A stretch of 64,000 nucleotides of DNA from Bifidobacterium sp. ESL0784. GTDB lineage: Bacteria; Actinomycetota; Actinomycetes; Actinomycetales; Bifidobacteriaceae. Made by a program: the position numbers and the translations under genes. The stretch covers positions 1 to 64,000 of the forward strand of contig NZ_JAQTHV010000004.1 in NCBI RefSeq assembly GCF_029433295.1, in the 5' to 3' direction. Below the pieces are notes generated by a model. It was given only the letters and a program-made list of their open reading frames with translations, searched no databases and was not told the origin of the DNA. Each line of letters begins with the position of its first letter. Position 1 is the stretch's first letter. Shown here piece by piece: positions 35,707 to 44,755 of the stretch.

Positions 35707-36888
35707 ATGCAGAGAATTGTTGTTCTCGGAGCAGGTTACGCCGGTATGCGAACCGTGAAGAAATTGACCGGTTTGGGTGTGGATGCCCAGATAGTCCTGG
35801 TCAACAAGAATCCGTATCATTACCAGACCACCGAGCTGCACGAAGTGGCTGCCGGTACCAAGGAACCCGCGGATATTACCTTTGATGTTGCCCGGACTTT
35901 CGCGAACAAGAAAAACGTCCAGGTGCTTATCGACGAGGTCATCCGCATCGATCAGGACGCCAAAAGCGTCGAACTGAAAAACAATGCGCCTCTTCAATAC
36001 GACTATCTGGTCAATAGCCTGGGCTTTGAGTCCGAGACCTTCGGTATCAAGGGTGCCAACGAGAACGGCTGGCCGATTGTCGACATCGACACCGCGCTTG
36101 CCGCCCGCAAACATCTTGAAGATACGTTGAAACGCTACAAGAGCAGCCATGATCCCAATGATCTCAGGATCATCGTGTGCGGCGCGGGTTTCACCAGCAT
36201 CGAATACATCGGCGAGCTGGTTTATCGCATGCCCAAGCTTGCCAAGCAATACGGCTTCCCGCTCGATGAGGTCAAGATTGAGTGCATTGAGGCAGGGCCG
36301 AGGATTCTCGGCATGTTCGACCAGAATCTGTCTCAATGGGGCGTCGAATACCTTGAGAAAAAGGGCGTGAATTTCCATGTCTCCACCCCGATCACCGAGG
36401 TCAAGTCGAATGCCGTGATGAGCAACGACCAGGAGTTCACCGCAAACACCATCATTTGGACGACGGGTGTGCGTGGCAGCCACGTGATCGCGGATTCCGG
36501 ATATGACCAGAAACGTAACCGTGTGGTGGTCGCGGATGACCTGCGCGTCAACGGGCAGCCGGACCAATTCCTTATCGGCGATGTCTCCGGCGTTGCAAAC
36601 CCGGGCAATGGCCGTCTCTATCCGACCACGGCGCAGATCTCGATCGCCGAGGCCGATTGCGCGGCGCAGAACCTCGCGGCGTTGCTCAAAGGGCAACCGA
36701 CCAAGAAGTTCGTCTTCAACGCTCTCGGCACGGTTTGCTCGCTGGGACCGAAAGTGGGGATTGCATCGATTGACATGTTCGGGCATTGGAATCTCAAAGG
36801 TTGGATTGCCGGCGTTGCAAAGAAGCTCATAGCAGATCGTTCCACTTTGGAGTTGACCAATATTCGTACTATGCTAGGAAACGATTGA
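35707..36888 (+). CDS. ndh: Type II NADH:quinone oxidoreductase, copy 2
   Basis: A 393-aa paralogue of the preceding gene, with the same FAD motif (IVVLGAGYAGMRTVKKL), NADH motif (IIVCGAGFTSIEYIGEL) and GDVSGVANPGNGRLYPTTAQIS. Long stretches are identical between the copies, for example LVNKNPYHYQ and HEVAAGTKEP. The C-terminal halves differ more. It sits 46 bp upstream of cydA with no terminator between, so it is probably the NADH dehydrogenase coexpressed with cytochrome bd. ATG 35707 is preferred; GTG 35698 is too close to AAGGA. Confidence 0.93.
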   Translation: MQRIVVLGAGYAGMRTVKKLTGLGVDAQIVLVNKNPYHYQTTELHEVAAGTKEPADITFDVARTFANKKNVQVLIDEVIRIDQDAKSVELKNNAPLQYDYLVNSLGFESETFGIKGANENGWPIVDIDTALAARKHLEDTLKRYKSSHDPNDLRIIVCGAGFTSIEYIGELVYRMPKLAKQYGFPLDEVKIECIEAGPRILGMFDQNLSQWGVEYLEKKGVNFHVSTPITEVKSNAVMSNDQEFTANTIIWTTGVRGSHVIADSGYDQKRNRVVVADDLRVNGQPDQFLIGDVSGVANPGNGRLYPTTAQISIAEADCAAQNLAALLKGQPTKKFVFNALGTVCSLGPKVGIASIDMFGHWNLKGWIAGVAKKLIADRSTLELTNIRTMLGND

Positions 36889-36934
36889 TTCTGTGCTTTT
36901 CTAGGTACGGAATAGTTGGGAAGAAAGGATAAAA

Positions 36935-38401
36935 ATGACTGTTTTAGGGTTGTCGCGATTCCAGTTCGCGATGACGACGGTCTTCCACTTCTTCTTCGTG
37001 CCGTTATCCATTGGCTTGGCGTTTACCGTCGCTGTAATGGAAACGATATACGTAGTGAAGAGGAAATATATTTATAAGCGCATGGCGCAGTTCTGGGGGA
37101 AGATCTTCCTCTTGAGCTTTGCCGTCGGCGTAGTGACCGGCATCATTCAGGAGTTCCAGTTCGGCATGAACTGGTCGAACTACTCGCGTTTCATGGGCGA
37201 CATCTTCGGGGCGCCGCTGGCTATCGAGGCCCTTCTGGCGTTCTTCATGGAGTCCACATTCATCGGTGTTTGGATGTTCACTTGGAAGCGCTTCAAGCCG
37301 GGTGTCCATGTCATCTTCATCTGGCTGACCTGGTTGGGTTCAACCTGTTCTGCCATTTGGATTCTCGCTGCGAACAGCTTCATGCAGAATCCTGTCGGCT
37401 ATGGCATCAACAAGAAGACCGGTCACGCCGAAATGACGAATTTCGCTGCGGTTATCGGTAATCCTCAGCTCTGGCGCTCGTTCCCACACGTGGCCACCGG
37501 CGCATTGATGCTCGGCGGCATGATTGTGGTCGGCATGAGCGCTTTCGGATTCATGCGCAAGAACGCCGATCGGGCCTTCTTCACCCGTTCGATCCGCGTC
37601 GGTGCCATCATCGCGTTGGTCGGTTCCATTCTCGTCATCATCACCGGTGATTTGCAGACCCTCGAGATCATCAAGGATCAGCCGATGAAGTTCGCGGCAA
37701 CTGAAGGTATTTACGAGGACCTCAAGAGCCCGGCGCCATGGATGGTCGTCGGCTTCATGAACGAAAGCAGCCACAAGGCCGCTGGTTTTGAGATTCCCGG
37801 CATGCTTTCCCTGCTTGCGTTCCACAAGCTTTACGGCGGAACCATTCAAGGCATGAACACTTTGAACCAGCAGTTCCTCGGCGAGCGTGGCAAGATCATC
37901 AAGAACGGCATCGCCCATCCTGAGATCTCCAACTACTACGTTCCTGCAAACGTGCTGTTCTGGAGCTTCCGCTTCATGGCCGCGGTTGCCTTCGCCGTGT
38001 TGATTCTCACCATCTGCACGCTGTGGTTCACCCGCAAGTCCAAGAACACTTTGGCGGACAGCCGCTGGAAGCTTTGGATTCTGGGTATCTGCACCTATCT
38101 GCCGTTCGTCGGTACCACCGGTGGCTGGCTCATCACCGAGCTCGGCCGTTATCCGTGGATCGTCTACGGCCTGCAGACCATCGCCGATGCCGTCTCGCCG
38201 ACGGCTACCGTGGGCAGCCTGCTGTTCACCAATATCGTGTACTTCCTGCTCTTCTGCCTCATGGGCGGCGTGATGATCTTCTACTCTCGTCGCGTGCTCC
38301 ATCAGGGACCGGAGCCGGATCCGGAAGGCGCTACGCAGCCGGTTACCGTAGGTTCTCATGTCGGTGCCCATGCGGCCAGTAGAAAGGTGGCGTTGGCATG
38401 A
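36935..38401 (+). CDS. cydA: Cytochrome bd ubiquinol/menaquinol oxidase subunit I
   Basis: A 488-aa heme-carrying subunit. Heme b595 ligand His18 (VFHFFFVPL), heme b558 ligands His185 (SFPHVATGA) and Met348 (FWSFRFM), the quinol-site Lys252 and Glu257 (MKFAATEG), proton-channel acids Glu98/Glu106 (IEALLAFFMESTF), and GRYPWIVYGLQ near 404 are all present. The Q-loop is the short form typical of Gram-positives. ATG 36935 has AAAGGAT. It overlaps cydB by 4 bp. Function: menaquinol oxidation with O2 reduction to water. Confidence 0.97.
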   Translation: MTVLGLSRFQFAMTTVFHFFFVPLSIGLAFTVAVMETIYVVKRKYIYKRMAQFWGKIFLLSFAVGVVTGIIQEFQFGMNWSNYSRFMGDIFGAPLAIEALLAFFMESTFIGVWMFTWKRFKPGVHVIFIWLTWLGSTCSAIWILAANSFMQNPVGYGINKKTGHAEMTNFAAVIGNPQLWRSFPHVATGALMLGGMIVVGMSAFGFMRKNADRAFFTRSIRVGAIIALVGSILVIITGDLQTLEIIKDQPMKFAATEGIYEDLKSPAPWMVVGFMNESSHKAAGFEIPGMLSLLAFHKLYGGTIQGMNTLNQQFLGERGKIIKNGIAHPEISNYYVPANVLFWSFRFMAAVAFAVLILTICTLWFTRKSKNTLADSRWKLWILGICTYLPFVGTTGGWLITELGRYPWIVYGLQTIADAVSPTATVGSLLFTNIVYFLLFCLMGGVMIFYSRRVLHQGPEPDPEGATQPVTVGSHVGAHAASRKVALA

Positions 38402-39468
38402 CCGAGTTTCTCGCTAAGCCTTTGATCGATGGCAATAATTTCCTGCAATTGCTGTGGTTCTTTGTGATTGCTTTGGTATTCGCCATCTTCCTCTTCCTTG
38501 ACGGCATCGATTTCGGTGTCGGCATGGCCACCCGAGTTCTGGCCCACAACGGCGACGAGCGTGCGCTCTACATGCGTGCGGTCGGCCCCCACTGGGACGG
38601 CAACGAGGTCTGGCTCATCACCGGTGGCGGCGCCATGTTCGCGTCCTTCCCGCTGTGGTATGCAAGCCTCTTCTCCGGCTACTACCTGCTGCTCTTCATC
38701 GTGCTGGTCGGCCTCATCCTGCGTGGCGTCTCCTTCGAGTTCGCTGCCCATGCGATTACCGACCGCGAACGCAGCGTCTGGCAGTGGGCCAACTTCGCCG
38801 GCAGCGTCATCGCGCCGTTCGGCCTAGGCATGATGCTTACCAGCGTCATTCAGGGCGTCCCGATGGATGCGCAGGGCAACGTCCACGCCGGATTCTTCGA
38901 CGTGGTCAACTGGCTCTCCATCGTCGGCGGCGTGGCTGTGGTGTTCTTCAGCTTCCTGCACGGTCTTCACTTCCTGAGCCTGAAGCTCGATGCGAAGACG
39001 TCCGAGCGGATGCTCAACACCTCCAAGAAGGTCTACTGGATTGCCTACCCGGCATTGGTGGTCTTCGTAATCCTGGCGTTCATCTTCACTGATTTCTATC
39101 AGCGTCGCACCAAGTCCACGCTTCTGATCACTGTGGTCATCCTGGCCGCGACGATCTGTGGCCACCTTTCCGCCTACAAGAAGCGCGGCGGACTCGCCTT
39201 CATCTCCTCTGGTGTCACCCTTGCCGGCATCATCGCCTTCATCTTCAACGGGCTTTTCCCGAACGTGATGATCGCGACCGACCCGTCCAAGAGCCTGGCT
39301 GTGTCTGCGGCTTCGTCGTCGCAGTACACGCTGGAGATCATGACCATCGTGCTCTGCTGCTTGCTGCCGATTGTCCTGATCTACTTCATCTGGTCGTATT
39401 TCATCATGAGGAAGCGTCTGCTCACGGACAATACGCCGGAAGCCATCAAGGCGGCTTTGGCGCAATAA
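38398..39468 (+). CDS. cydB: Cytochrome bd oxidase subunit II
   Basis: A 356-aa membrane subunit with eight to nine helices. The N-terminal signature FLFLDGIDFGVGMATRVLA and GPHWDGNEVWLITGGGAMFASFPLWYA are diagnostic. It also has FAAHAITDRERSVWQW and FFDVVNWLSIVGG. The ATG overlaps the cydA stop (ATGA), so the subunits are translationally coupled. A nested hairpin with a T-run separates it from cydD. Confidence 0.97.
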   Translation: MTEFLAKPLIDGNNFLQLLWFFVIALVFAIFLFLDGIDFGVGMATRVLAHNGDERALYMRAVGPHWDGNEVWLITGGGAMFASFPLWYASLFSGYYLLLFIVLVGLILRGVSFEFAAHAITDRERSVWQWANFAGSVIAPFGLGMMLTSVIQGVPMDAQGNVHAGFFDVVNWLSIVGGVAVVFFSFLHGLHFLSLKLDAKTSERMLNTSKKVYWIAYPALVVFVILAFIFTDFYQRRTKSTLLITVVILAATICGHLSAYKKRGGLAFISSGVTLAGIIAFIFNGLFPNVMIATDPSKSLAVSAASSSQYTLEIMTIVLCCLLPIVLIYFIWSYFIMRKRLLTDNTPEAIKAALAQ

Positions 39469-39510
39469 CGAACGCAGGTTCGTCTTTGATGATTGAACAA
39501 TGAAATCAAT

Positions 39511-39588
39511 ACCCGATGTTCTTTTTGCAAACCGGTGAATGTGCAATAATGTTCACTGATACAGCGGAGAGCATCGGGTTTTCTTTTG
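39511..39588 (+). terminator. Nested hairpin with T-run between cydB and cydD
   Basis: The outer stem ACCCGATG (39511-39518) pairs with CATCGGGT (39572-39579) and encloses a smaller GTGAA/TTCAC stem, followed by TTTTCTTTT. It could terminate part of the cydAB transcription so that cydDC is made at a lower level. Confidence 0.55.
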
Positions 39589-39624
39589 TCTTAAAAAAAT
39601 ATCCGTTAGTAGTTGGGACTGGCC

Positions 39625-41610
39625 GTGATCGATAAAAGTCTATTCAGGTTCGACGGGGTGCGTCAACGTATGGGGCTTCTCGCCCTGCTTTCGCTGCTTC
39701 AGGCGCTGTGCATTGTCGGGCAGGCGCACGGCTTGGCCCGTGGGTTGGTGGAGATCTGGAAACAACATGCGGTTTCCGCTTTGGCCGGCCCGATTGTGGA
39801 ATTCCTTGTTTTTTATGCAATGCGGCATTTGTGCGATGTTGCCAAGCAAAGAATCTCCAGCAAATACGGCAAATACGTGGCTGGACAGATTCGCCCGCAA
39901 CTGCAGGAAAAGATTTTCCGCTTGGGCCCCCAGGCGCTGGCCTCGCGCGGCACCGGTTCGACGGTGACGATGCTGATCGACGGCCTCGACCAGGTCAAGA
40001 GCTATATCGAAATCCTCCTGCCGAAGATGACCGACATGATGCTGATCTCTTTGGTCATCCTCATTGCCGTATGGTGGCAGGATTGGGTCAGTGGCCTGAT
40101 TTTGCTGCTGATGTACCCGCTGATCATCTTCTTCATGGTCATTCTGGGGCTTGCGGCCCGCGACCGCTCCAACGCGCAATACGCCCAATTCAATGTTCTC
40201 AATACCAAATTCGTCGACAGCATCCTGGGACTGCCGACCCTGAAGATGCTTGGCGTCGACAAGGAATACGAAGGCGAGATCTACAGCGTCAGCGAACGCT
40301 TCCGCAAGCGCACCATTGACGTGCTCAAGGTTGCCATGACCTCGACCTTCGCCCTCGACTGGTTCACCACGCTCGGCATTGCCATCATGGCCGTGTTCCT
40401 CGGCCTGCGCCTGGTCAACGGCACCATGCCGCTCTTCCCGGCCATGTTTGCGCTGATCATGGCACCCGACTACTTCCTGCCGGTGCGCCAGTTCGGCGAC
40501 AACTACCACGCCACGCTTGACGGCAAGAACGCGCTGCACGACATCATGAGCTTCATCGACAGCCCGGAGACGCCGGAGGATACCGAGACCGAGTGGGACG
40601 GCTGGAAGGCCGACAGCGAGCTCAAGCTCGAAGACGTCGACTTCGCCTATCCCGCCGGCAGCAGACCGGAGGGCGAAGATGAAGGCCAAACTGTGGCGAG
40701 CCATAGCGTCGCCATGAACGCTGTGGAACAGCAGCGTGAAGGTAAGGACGACACCAAGCCGGGTTCCGACAGTCTGAAGACCAAGAGCCATCGTGGACAC
40801 ACCAAGAAGGGTTCGGCAAAGGACCAGCAGGCCGGCAACGAAATCGTTGCCGATGCAACTGGCAATGGTGGCAATAAGGCCGGTGCGGTTGAAATACCGA
40901 CGCAGCCCGATGCCCTGCATCATATATCCATGAGTTTCAAGGGTTACGGCAAGATCGCCGTCATCGGCAAATCCGGTGCCGGCAAATCCACGCTGGTCAA
41001 CCTGCTTGCCGGATTCAACATCCCGTATGCCGGTTCCATCGAACTTGATGGCAAACCACTGAAGAATTTCAACGTCGAGGCATGGCAGCGTCACATCAGC
41101 TATATTCCCCAGACCCCTTATATTTTCAGCGGTTCCATCGCCGACAACATCCGTTTCTATGTAAGCGATGCCAGCGAAGACGACGTCAAGGCCGCCGCCC
41201 ACGAAGCCGGCCTGGACGAGTGGCTTGCCGAACTTTCCGATGGGCTCGACACCCTGATAGGGGAAGGCAACCGCGGCATCAGCGGCGGTCAGGCCCAGCG
41301 CATCGCCCTTGCGCGCGTCCTGCTTGACAAGTCTCGTGAAGTGCTGCTCTTCGATGAACCGACCGCACACCTCGATATCGAAACCGAATACGATCTCAAA
41401 AAGACGCTGCTGCCGATCATGGAGAACCATCTGGTCATCCTGGCCACGCATCGCCTCCATTGGCTGGCGAACGTCGACCAGGTGCTGGTGCTCGACGAAG
41501 GCAACGTGGTTGAATCGGGCGCACCCAAGGAACTGATTGGGGCAGGCGGCCCGCTTGACCACCTCATCGGCGAGATGGGAGGTAACCAGATTGACCAGTA
41601 CCTTAACTGA
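39625..41610 (+). CDS. cydD: ABC transporter CydD subunit (cytochrome bd assembly) with NBD insertion
   Basis: An approximately 661-aa exporter half: membrane domain (about 15-315), then an ATPase domain with Walker A GKSGAGKSTL, Q-loop IPQTPYIF, signature ISGGQAQRIALARVLL and Walker B VLLFDEPTAHLD. CydDC is required for cytochrome bd assembly and handles heme or thiols. A charged low-complexity insertion of about 80 residues (about 345-425: Asp, Lys, Gly, Gln-rich) lies inside the ATPase domain, between the first strand (VDFAYPAG) and HHISMSFKGYG. GTG 39625 gives VIDKSLFRFDG; TTG 39613 is possible. No good ribosome binding site. Confidence 0.92.
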   Translation: MIDKSLFRFDGVRQRMGLLALLSLLQALCIVGQAHGLARGLVEIWKQHAVSALAGPIVEFLVFYAMRHLCDVAKQRISSKYGKYVAGQIRPQLQEKIFRLGPQALASRGTGSTVTMLIDGLDQVKSYIEILLPKMTDMMLISLVILIAVWWQDWVSGLILLLMYPLIIFFMVILGLAARDRSNAQYAQFNVLNTKFVDSILGLPTLKMLGVDKEYEGEIYSVSERFRKRTIDVLKVAMTSTFALDWFTTLGIAIMAVFLGLRLVNGTMPLFPAMFALIMAPDYFLPVRQFGDNYHATLDGKNALHDIMSFIDSPETPEDTETEWDGWKADSELKLEDVDFAYPAGSRPEGEDEGQTVASHSVAMNAVEQQREGKDDTKPGSDSLKTKSHRGHTKKGSAKDQQAGNEIVADATGNGGNKAGAVEIPTQPDALHHISMSFKGYGKIAVIGKSGAGKSTLVNLLAGFNIPYAGSIELDGKPLKNFNVEAWQRHISYIPQTPYIFSGSIADNIRFYVSDASEDDVKAAAHEAGLDEWLAELSDGLDTLIGEGNRGISGGQAQRIALARVLLDKSREVLLFDEPTAHLDIETEYDLKKTLLPIMENHLVILATHRLHWLANVDQVLVLDEGNVVESGAPKELIGAGGPLDHLIGEMGGNQIDQYLN

Positions 41611-41629
41611 TACGCAGACAGCATCAACC

Positions 41630-43501
41630 ATGAATACCCCTCAGACCAACAGCATGAATGGCGACTCGATGAATGATAACGGTGAAACTGCAGCGCCCGT
41701 GACTTCGGCGAGTGCGCAAGGCGGCAAGGCCAGACTGCGCGATTATCTCAAAATCTGGCACAGCGACCACTGGTTCTGGCCGTATCTCAAAGAAAACAAG
41801 CGCACACTCGCCTTGATTTTCTTCCTGGGATCCATGACCTTCGTCTGCGCCGCGGCCCTCATGTTCACCGCCGGTTACTTGATCAACCGATCGGCGCGCA
41901 TGCCCTACAACATCCTTATGGTCTACGTGCCCATCGTACTGACCCGTGCCTTCGGCATCGGCCGACCCGTCTTCAAATACGTCGAACAACTCAAAAGCCA
42001 CGACTGGGTGCTTCACGTCATCTCCAAGCTGCGCGTGCAGCTTTACCGCACCCTCTCCAAAGACGCCGCGTTCCTCAACGAACACGAGCGCACAGGCAGT
42101 GTGCTGAGCCTTCTCGCGGATGATCTGGACCATCTCGAGAACTTCTACCTGCGCACCATCTTCCCGACCGTCGTGGCCTATATCCTCTGGATTGTCGTCA
42201 CCATCGCCATGGGCGTCTTCTCATGGGCTTCCTCGCTGCTGCTCTTCCTGATGCTGGCGCTGGTGCTGATTCTCATCCCGCTTGTCTCGCTGAGCTTCTC
42301 GACCGGTCATTTTGCGCTGGAAAAGCAACAGCAGGCCCAGGAATACACCAAGGTCACCGAAAGCTACCTCGGCCTGAGCGACTGGGTCATCACCCACAAG
42401 GACAAGGATTTCGTCTCCATCGGGGCTGACGAATACCGTCGCATCCAGGAGAGCAAGGACCAGCAGAAGACCTTCGAGCGCTGGCGCAACTTCGCCATTC
42501 AGGTCGTCTTCGGTGTCATCGCCATCGGTCTGATGGTCGGGGCGTGTCTGACCATGACCGGCTCCAAGTCCATTGCCGACTGGTCCGCCTCCATCGTCCT
42601 CGCGGTTTTCCCGCTGGTCGACTGCTTCATCAATGTGGCCCAGGCCACCGCCGAGATACCGCTTTACAGCGATTCGCTGGAACACCTGAACGACCTGACC
42701 AATCGCGTCGAGAGCCGCCAACAGGCCCCTGTGACGCAGCAAAAGCTCAATGGCCCAATCGAAACGATCGATTTCGACCATGTCACCTTCGCCTATGGCC
42801 CGGGCCAGCCGGTGCTGCTCGACGATTTCACCCTGCATATCAAGGCGGGGGAGAAGGTCGCGCTGCTCGGCCCAAGCGGCGAAGGCAAGACCACTATTCT
42901 CCAACTTCTGCTTGGCGACCTGGTCCCGCAAAAGGGCAGCATTACCATCAACGGCATCCCTGTGGCGGCCCTGCAGAACGAGCGTGCACGCCTCTTTGGC
43001 TACCTCAATCAGCAGGCGTTCCTCTTCAACTCAACCATCGCCGAAAACGTGCGTCTGGGGGCCCCGGACGCCACGGATGACGACGTGTGGGCCGCGCTGA
43101 AGGCTGTACAGCTTGACGAGACGGTTGACGCGCTTCCCGACGGTATCGATACATCCGTGGACGAGGCCGGCCAACGCTTCTCCGGTGGCCAGCGTCAGCG
43201 CATCGCTTTGGCACGTATCGTTTTGAAGGACACCCCGGTAATCTTGCTTGACGAACCGACCATCGGTCTTGACCCGATCACCGAACGCGAACTGATGTCG
43301 ATGATCTTCTTTGCAGCCGGAGACCGTACGATGCTTTGGGTCACCCACCATCTGCAGGGCTTGGAGCAGTCGGACAAGGTCATCTTCCTTGACAGCGGCA
43401 AAATCGCCATGCAAGGTGCACCTACCGAGCTTTACCGCACCAACGAGCGTTTCCGTGAGCTCTACCGTCTCGATGTCGGCGAGCTGGAAACCGCGGGCTG
43501 A
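41630..43501 (+). CDS. cydC: ABC transporter CydC subunit (cytochrome bd assembly)
   Basis: A 623-aa partner half of CydD: polar N-terminus (1-45), six helices (about 60-330), and an ATPase domain with Walker A GPSGEGKTTIL, LNQQAFLFNSTI, signature RFSGGQRQRIALARIVL and Walker B VILLDEPTIGLD. It starts 20 bp after cydD, possibly coupled. ATG 41630 is chosen; ATGs at 41654 and 41669 are alternatives, none with a clear site. A 3' hairpin separates it from the convergent polyprenyl synthase. Confidence 0.93.
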   Translation: MNTPQTNSMNGDSMNDNGETAAPVTSASAQGGKARLRDYLKIWHSDHWFWPYLKENKRTLALIFFLGSMTFVCAAALMFTAGYLINRSARMPYNILMVYVPIVLTRAFGIGRPVFKYVEQLKSHDWVLHVISKLRVQLYRTLSKDAAFLNEHERTGSVLSLLADDLDHLENFYLRTIFPTVVAYILWIVVTIAMGVFSWASSLLLFLMLALVLILIPLVSLSFSTGHFALEKQQQAQEYTKVTESYLGLSDWVITHKDKDFVSIGADEYRRIQESKDQQKTFERWRNFAIQVVFGVIAIGLMVGACLTMTGSKSIADWSASIVLAVFPLVDCFINVAQATAEIPLYSDSLEHLNDLTNRVESRQQAPVTQQKLNGPIETIDFDHVTFAYGPGQPVLLDDFTLHIKAGEKVALLGPSGEGKTTILQLLLGDLVPQKGSITINGIPVAALQNERARLFGYLNQQAFLFNSTIAENVRLGAPDATDDDVWAALKAVQLDETVDALPDGIDTSVDEAGQRFSGGQRQRIALARIVLKDTPVILLDEPTIGLDPITERELMSMIFFAAGDRTMLWVTHHLQGLEQSDKVIFLDSGKIAMQGAPTELYRTNERFRELYRLDVGELETAG

Positions 43502-43532
43502 GGATAATAAAACCGAATTTCAGTAATATGGA

Positions 43533-43572
43533 TTGACGGGTGGATGGCTCAACTTGAGCATCCACCCGTCAA
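43533..43572. terminator. Hairpin between the convergent cydC and polyprenyl synthase genes
   Basis: TTGACGGGTGGATG (43533-43546) pairs with its complement ending at 43572. The stem continues after one bulge with GCTC/GAGC. There is no T-run on either side, so termination may be factor-assisted. Confidence 0.6.
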
Positions 43573-43651
43573 CGATTTCGATATGGCTGAAGCGACAACC
43601 AATGCGATGTCGGAATAACCGGTTCGATATCGGCCGTAACGTGCCTAAAAG

Positions 43652-44623
43652 TCAGAGTGTCCTGATGTATTTGTCGATGATGGCGACCAAGGCCTTGACT
43701 GTGCCGGCGTTGATCGACGGGTACTGGGCGTCGGTGATGACGCCTTTGGCAGCTTCAAGATGCTGCAATGCCTCGTCTTTGGCAGCTTTGATGAACTGGG
43801 GGTTGGCCTTGAAGTAGTCGAGCACCTTGAGCGGGTCTTCAAGCTTGACGATATCGACGAACGAGGGGTCGGCCTTGATTGCCAGAATGACTGGCAGGGT
43901 GTAGATGCCGTCGCGGATGTCTTCGAGTTTCGGCTTGCCGGTGTCGTGCGCGACATTGAAATCCTCCACGTCGTCAAGGATCTGGAACGCGATGCCCAGG
44001 TGTTCGCCGAATCTTGACCCCTGCTCAAGCGTTTTGGCAGCGGGGGAGTCGGTGGTCAGCTTGATGCCGGTGATGGCGGCCAGTCGGAAGAGCGCCGCTG
44101 TTTTGCCGGTGATGGCGCGTTCGTAATATTCCTTGCTGGTCTCGGTATTGTGCCGGGCGGATTCCTGCAGCAGGTCGCCGGAGACGATTTCGTTGACGGT
44201 ATGCGCCTGTTCAGCGATGAAATCCGTGCTGGGGGCGATGGTCGCGATGATTTCCATATAGCGCGAAAGAATGAGATCGCCCAGATAGATCGCCGCCTTG
44301 TTGCCGCGGACGGTCTGGATGGTGGGCTGGTTGCGGCGTACCGAGGCATTGTCGAGAACATCGTCATGTACCAGGGTCGCCAGATGCAACATCTCTATGG
44401 CAGCGGCGCCGGTGATTATTTTATCGCTGACGTGATGAGGTTCATCGTTTTGAACAACATAAGAGAAAAGCAGTACCAGTGAAGCACGAACCATTTTGCC
44501 ATGGTTGTCGAGCAGGTGGCGGTAATCCTCCCGATAGGGGGTGACATTGTCCTCTTCTGAGTGCATCGTTTGCACCACACGCTTCAAATCATCGCGCAAC
44601 AGGAGTTCCTGTTGATTTGACAT
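43652..44623 (-). CDS. Long-chain all-trans polyprenyl diphosphate synthase
   Basis: A 323-aa trans-prenyltransferase building the isoprenoid tail from IPP. The first Asp-rich motif is LVHDDVLDNASVRRNQPT and the second QILDDVEDF; GKMVRASLV and GKTAALF are also typical. The residue five before the first DD is Ala, which in this family allows chains longer than C20, fitting a menaquinone side chain for MenA. ATG 44623 has a GGTAGGC/GAGAGG region upstream. Single subunit or a HepT-like partner is undecided. Its position against cydC suggests service to the respiratory chain. Confidence 0.9.
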   Translation of the reverse strand: MSNQQELLLRDDLKRVVQTMHSEEDNVTPYREDYRHLLDNHGKMVRASLVLLFSYVVQNDEPHHVSDKIITGAAAIEMLHLATLVHDDVLDNASVRRNQPTIQTVRGNKAAIYLGDLILSRYMEIIATIAPSTDFIAEQAHTVNEIVSGDLLQESARHNTETSKEYYERAITGKTAALFRLAAITGIKLTTDSPAAKTLEQGSRFGEHLGIAFQILDDVEDFNVAHDTGKPKLEDIRDGIYTLPVILAIKADPSFVDIVKLEDPLKVLDYFKANPQFIKAAKDEALQHLEAAKGVITDAQYPSINAGTVKALVAIIDKYIRTL

Positions 44624-44755
44624 GCCTACCCGACCTCTCGAAAATCTTCAGTACTCAGAAACCGTACCCAATATAGCATGACTGACGATATTAGGTACGC
44701 TCACAGGCTTGAAGCCGTCCATTTGGCAGGTAATTTGACCGATATTTGTATTACG

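Noticed and set aside
39640-41631. 663-codon open frame antisense to cydD
   Set aside because: cydD carries all ABC motifs in the sense frame; the antisense frame has no ribosome binding site or recognisable domain.
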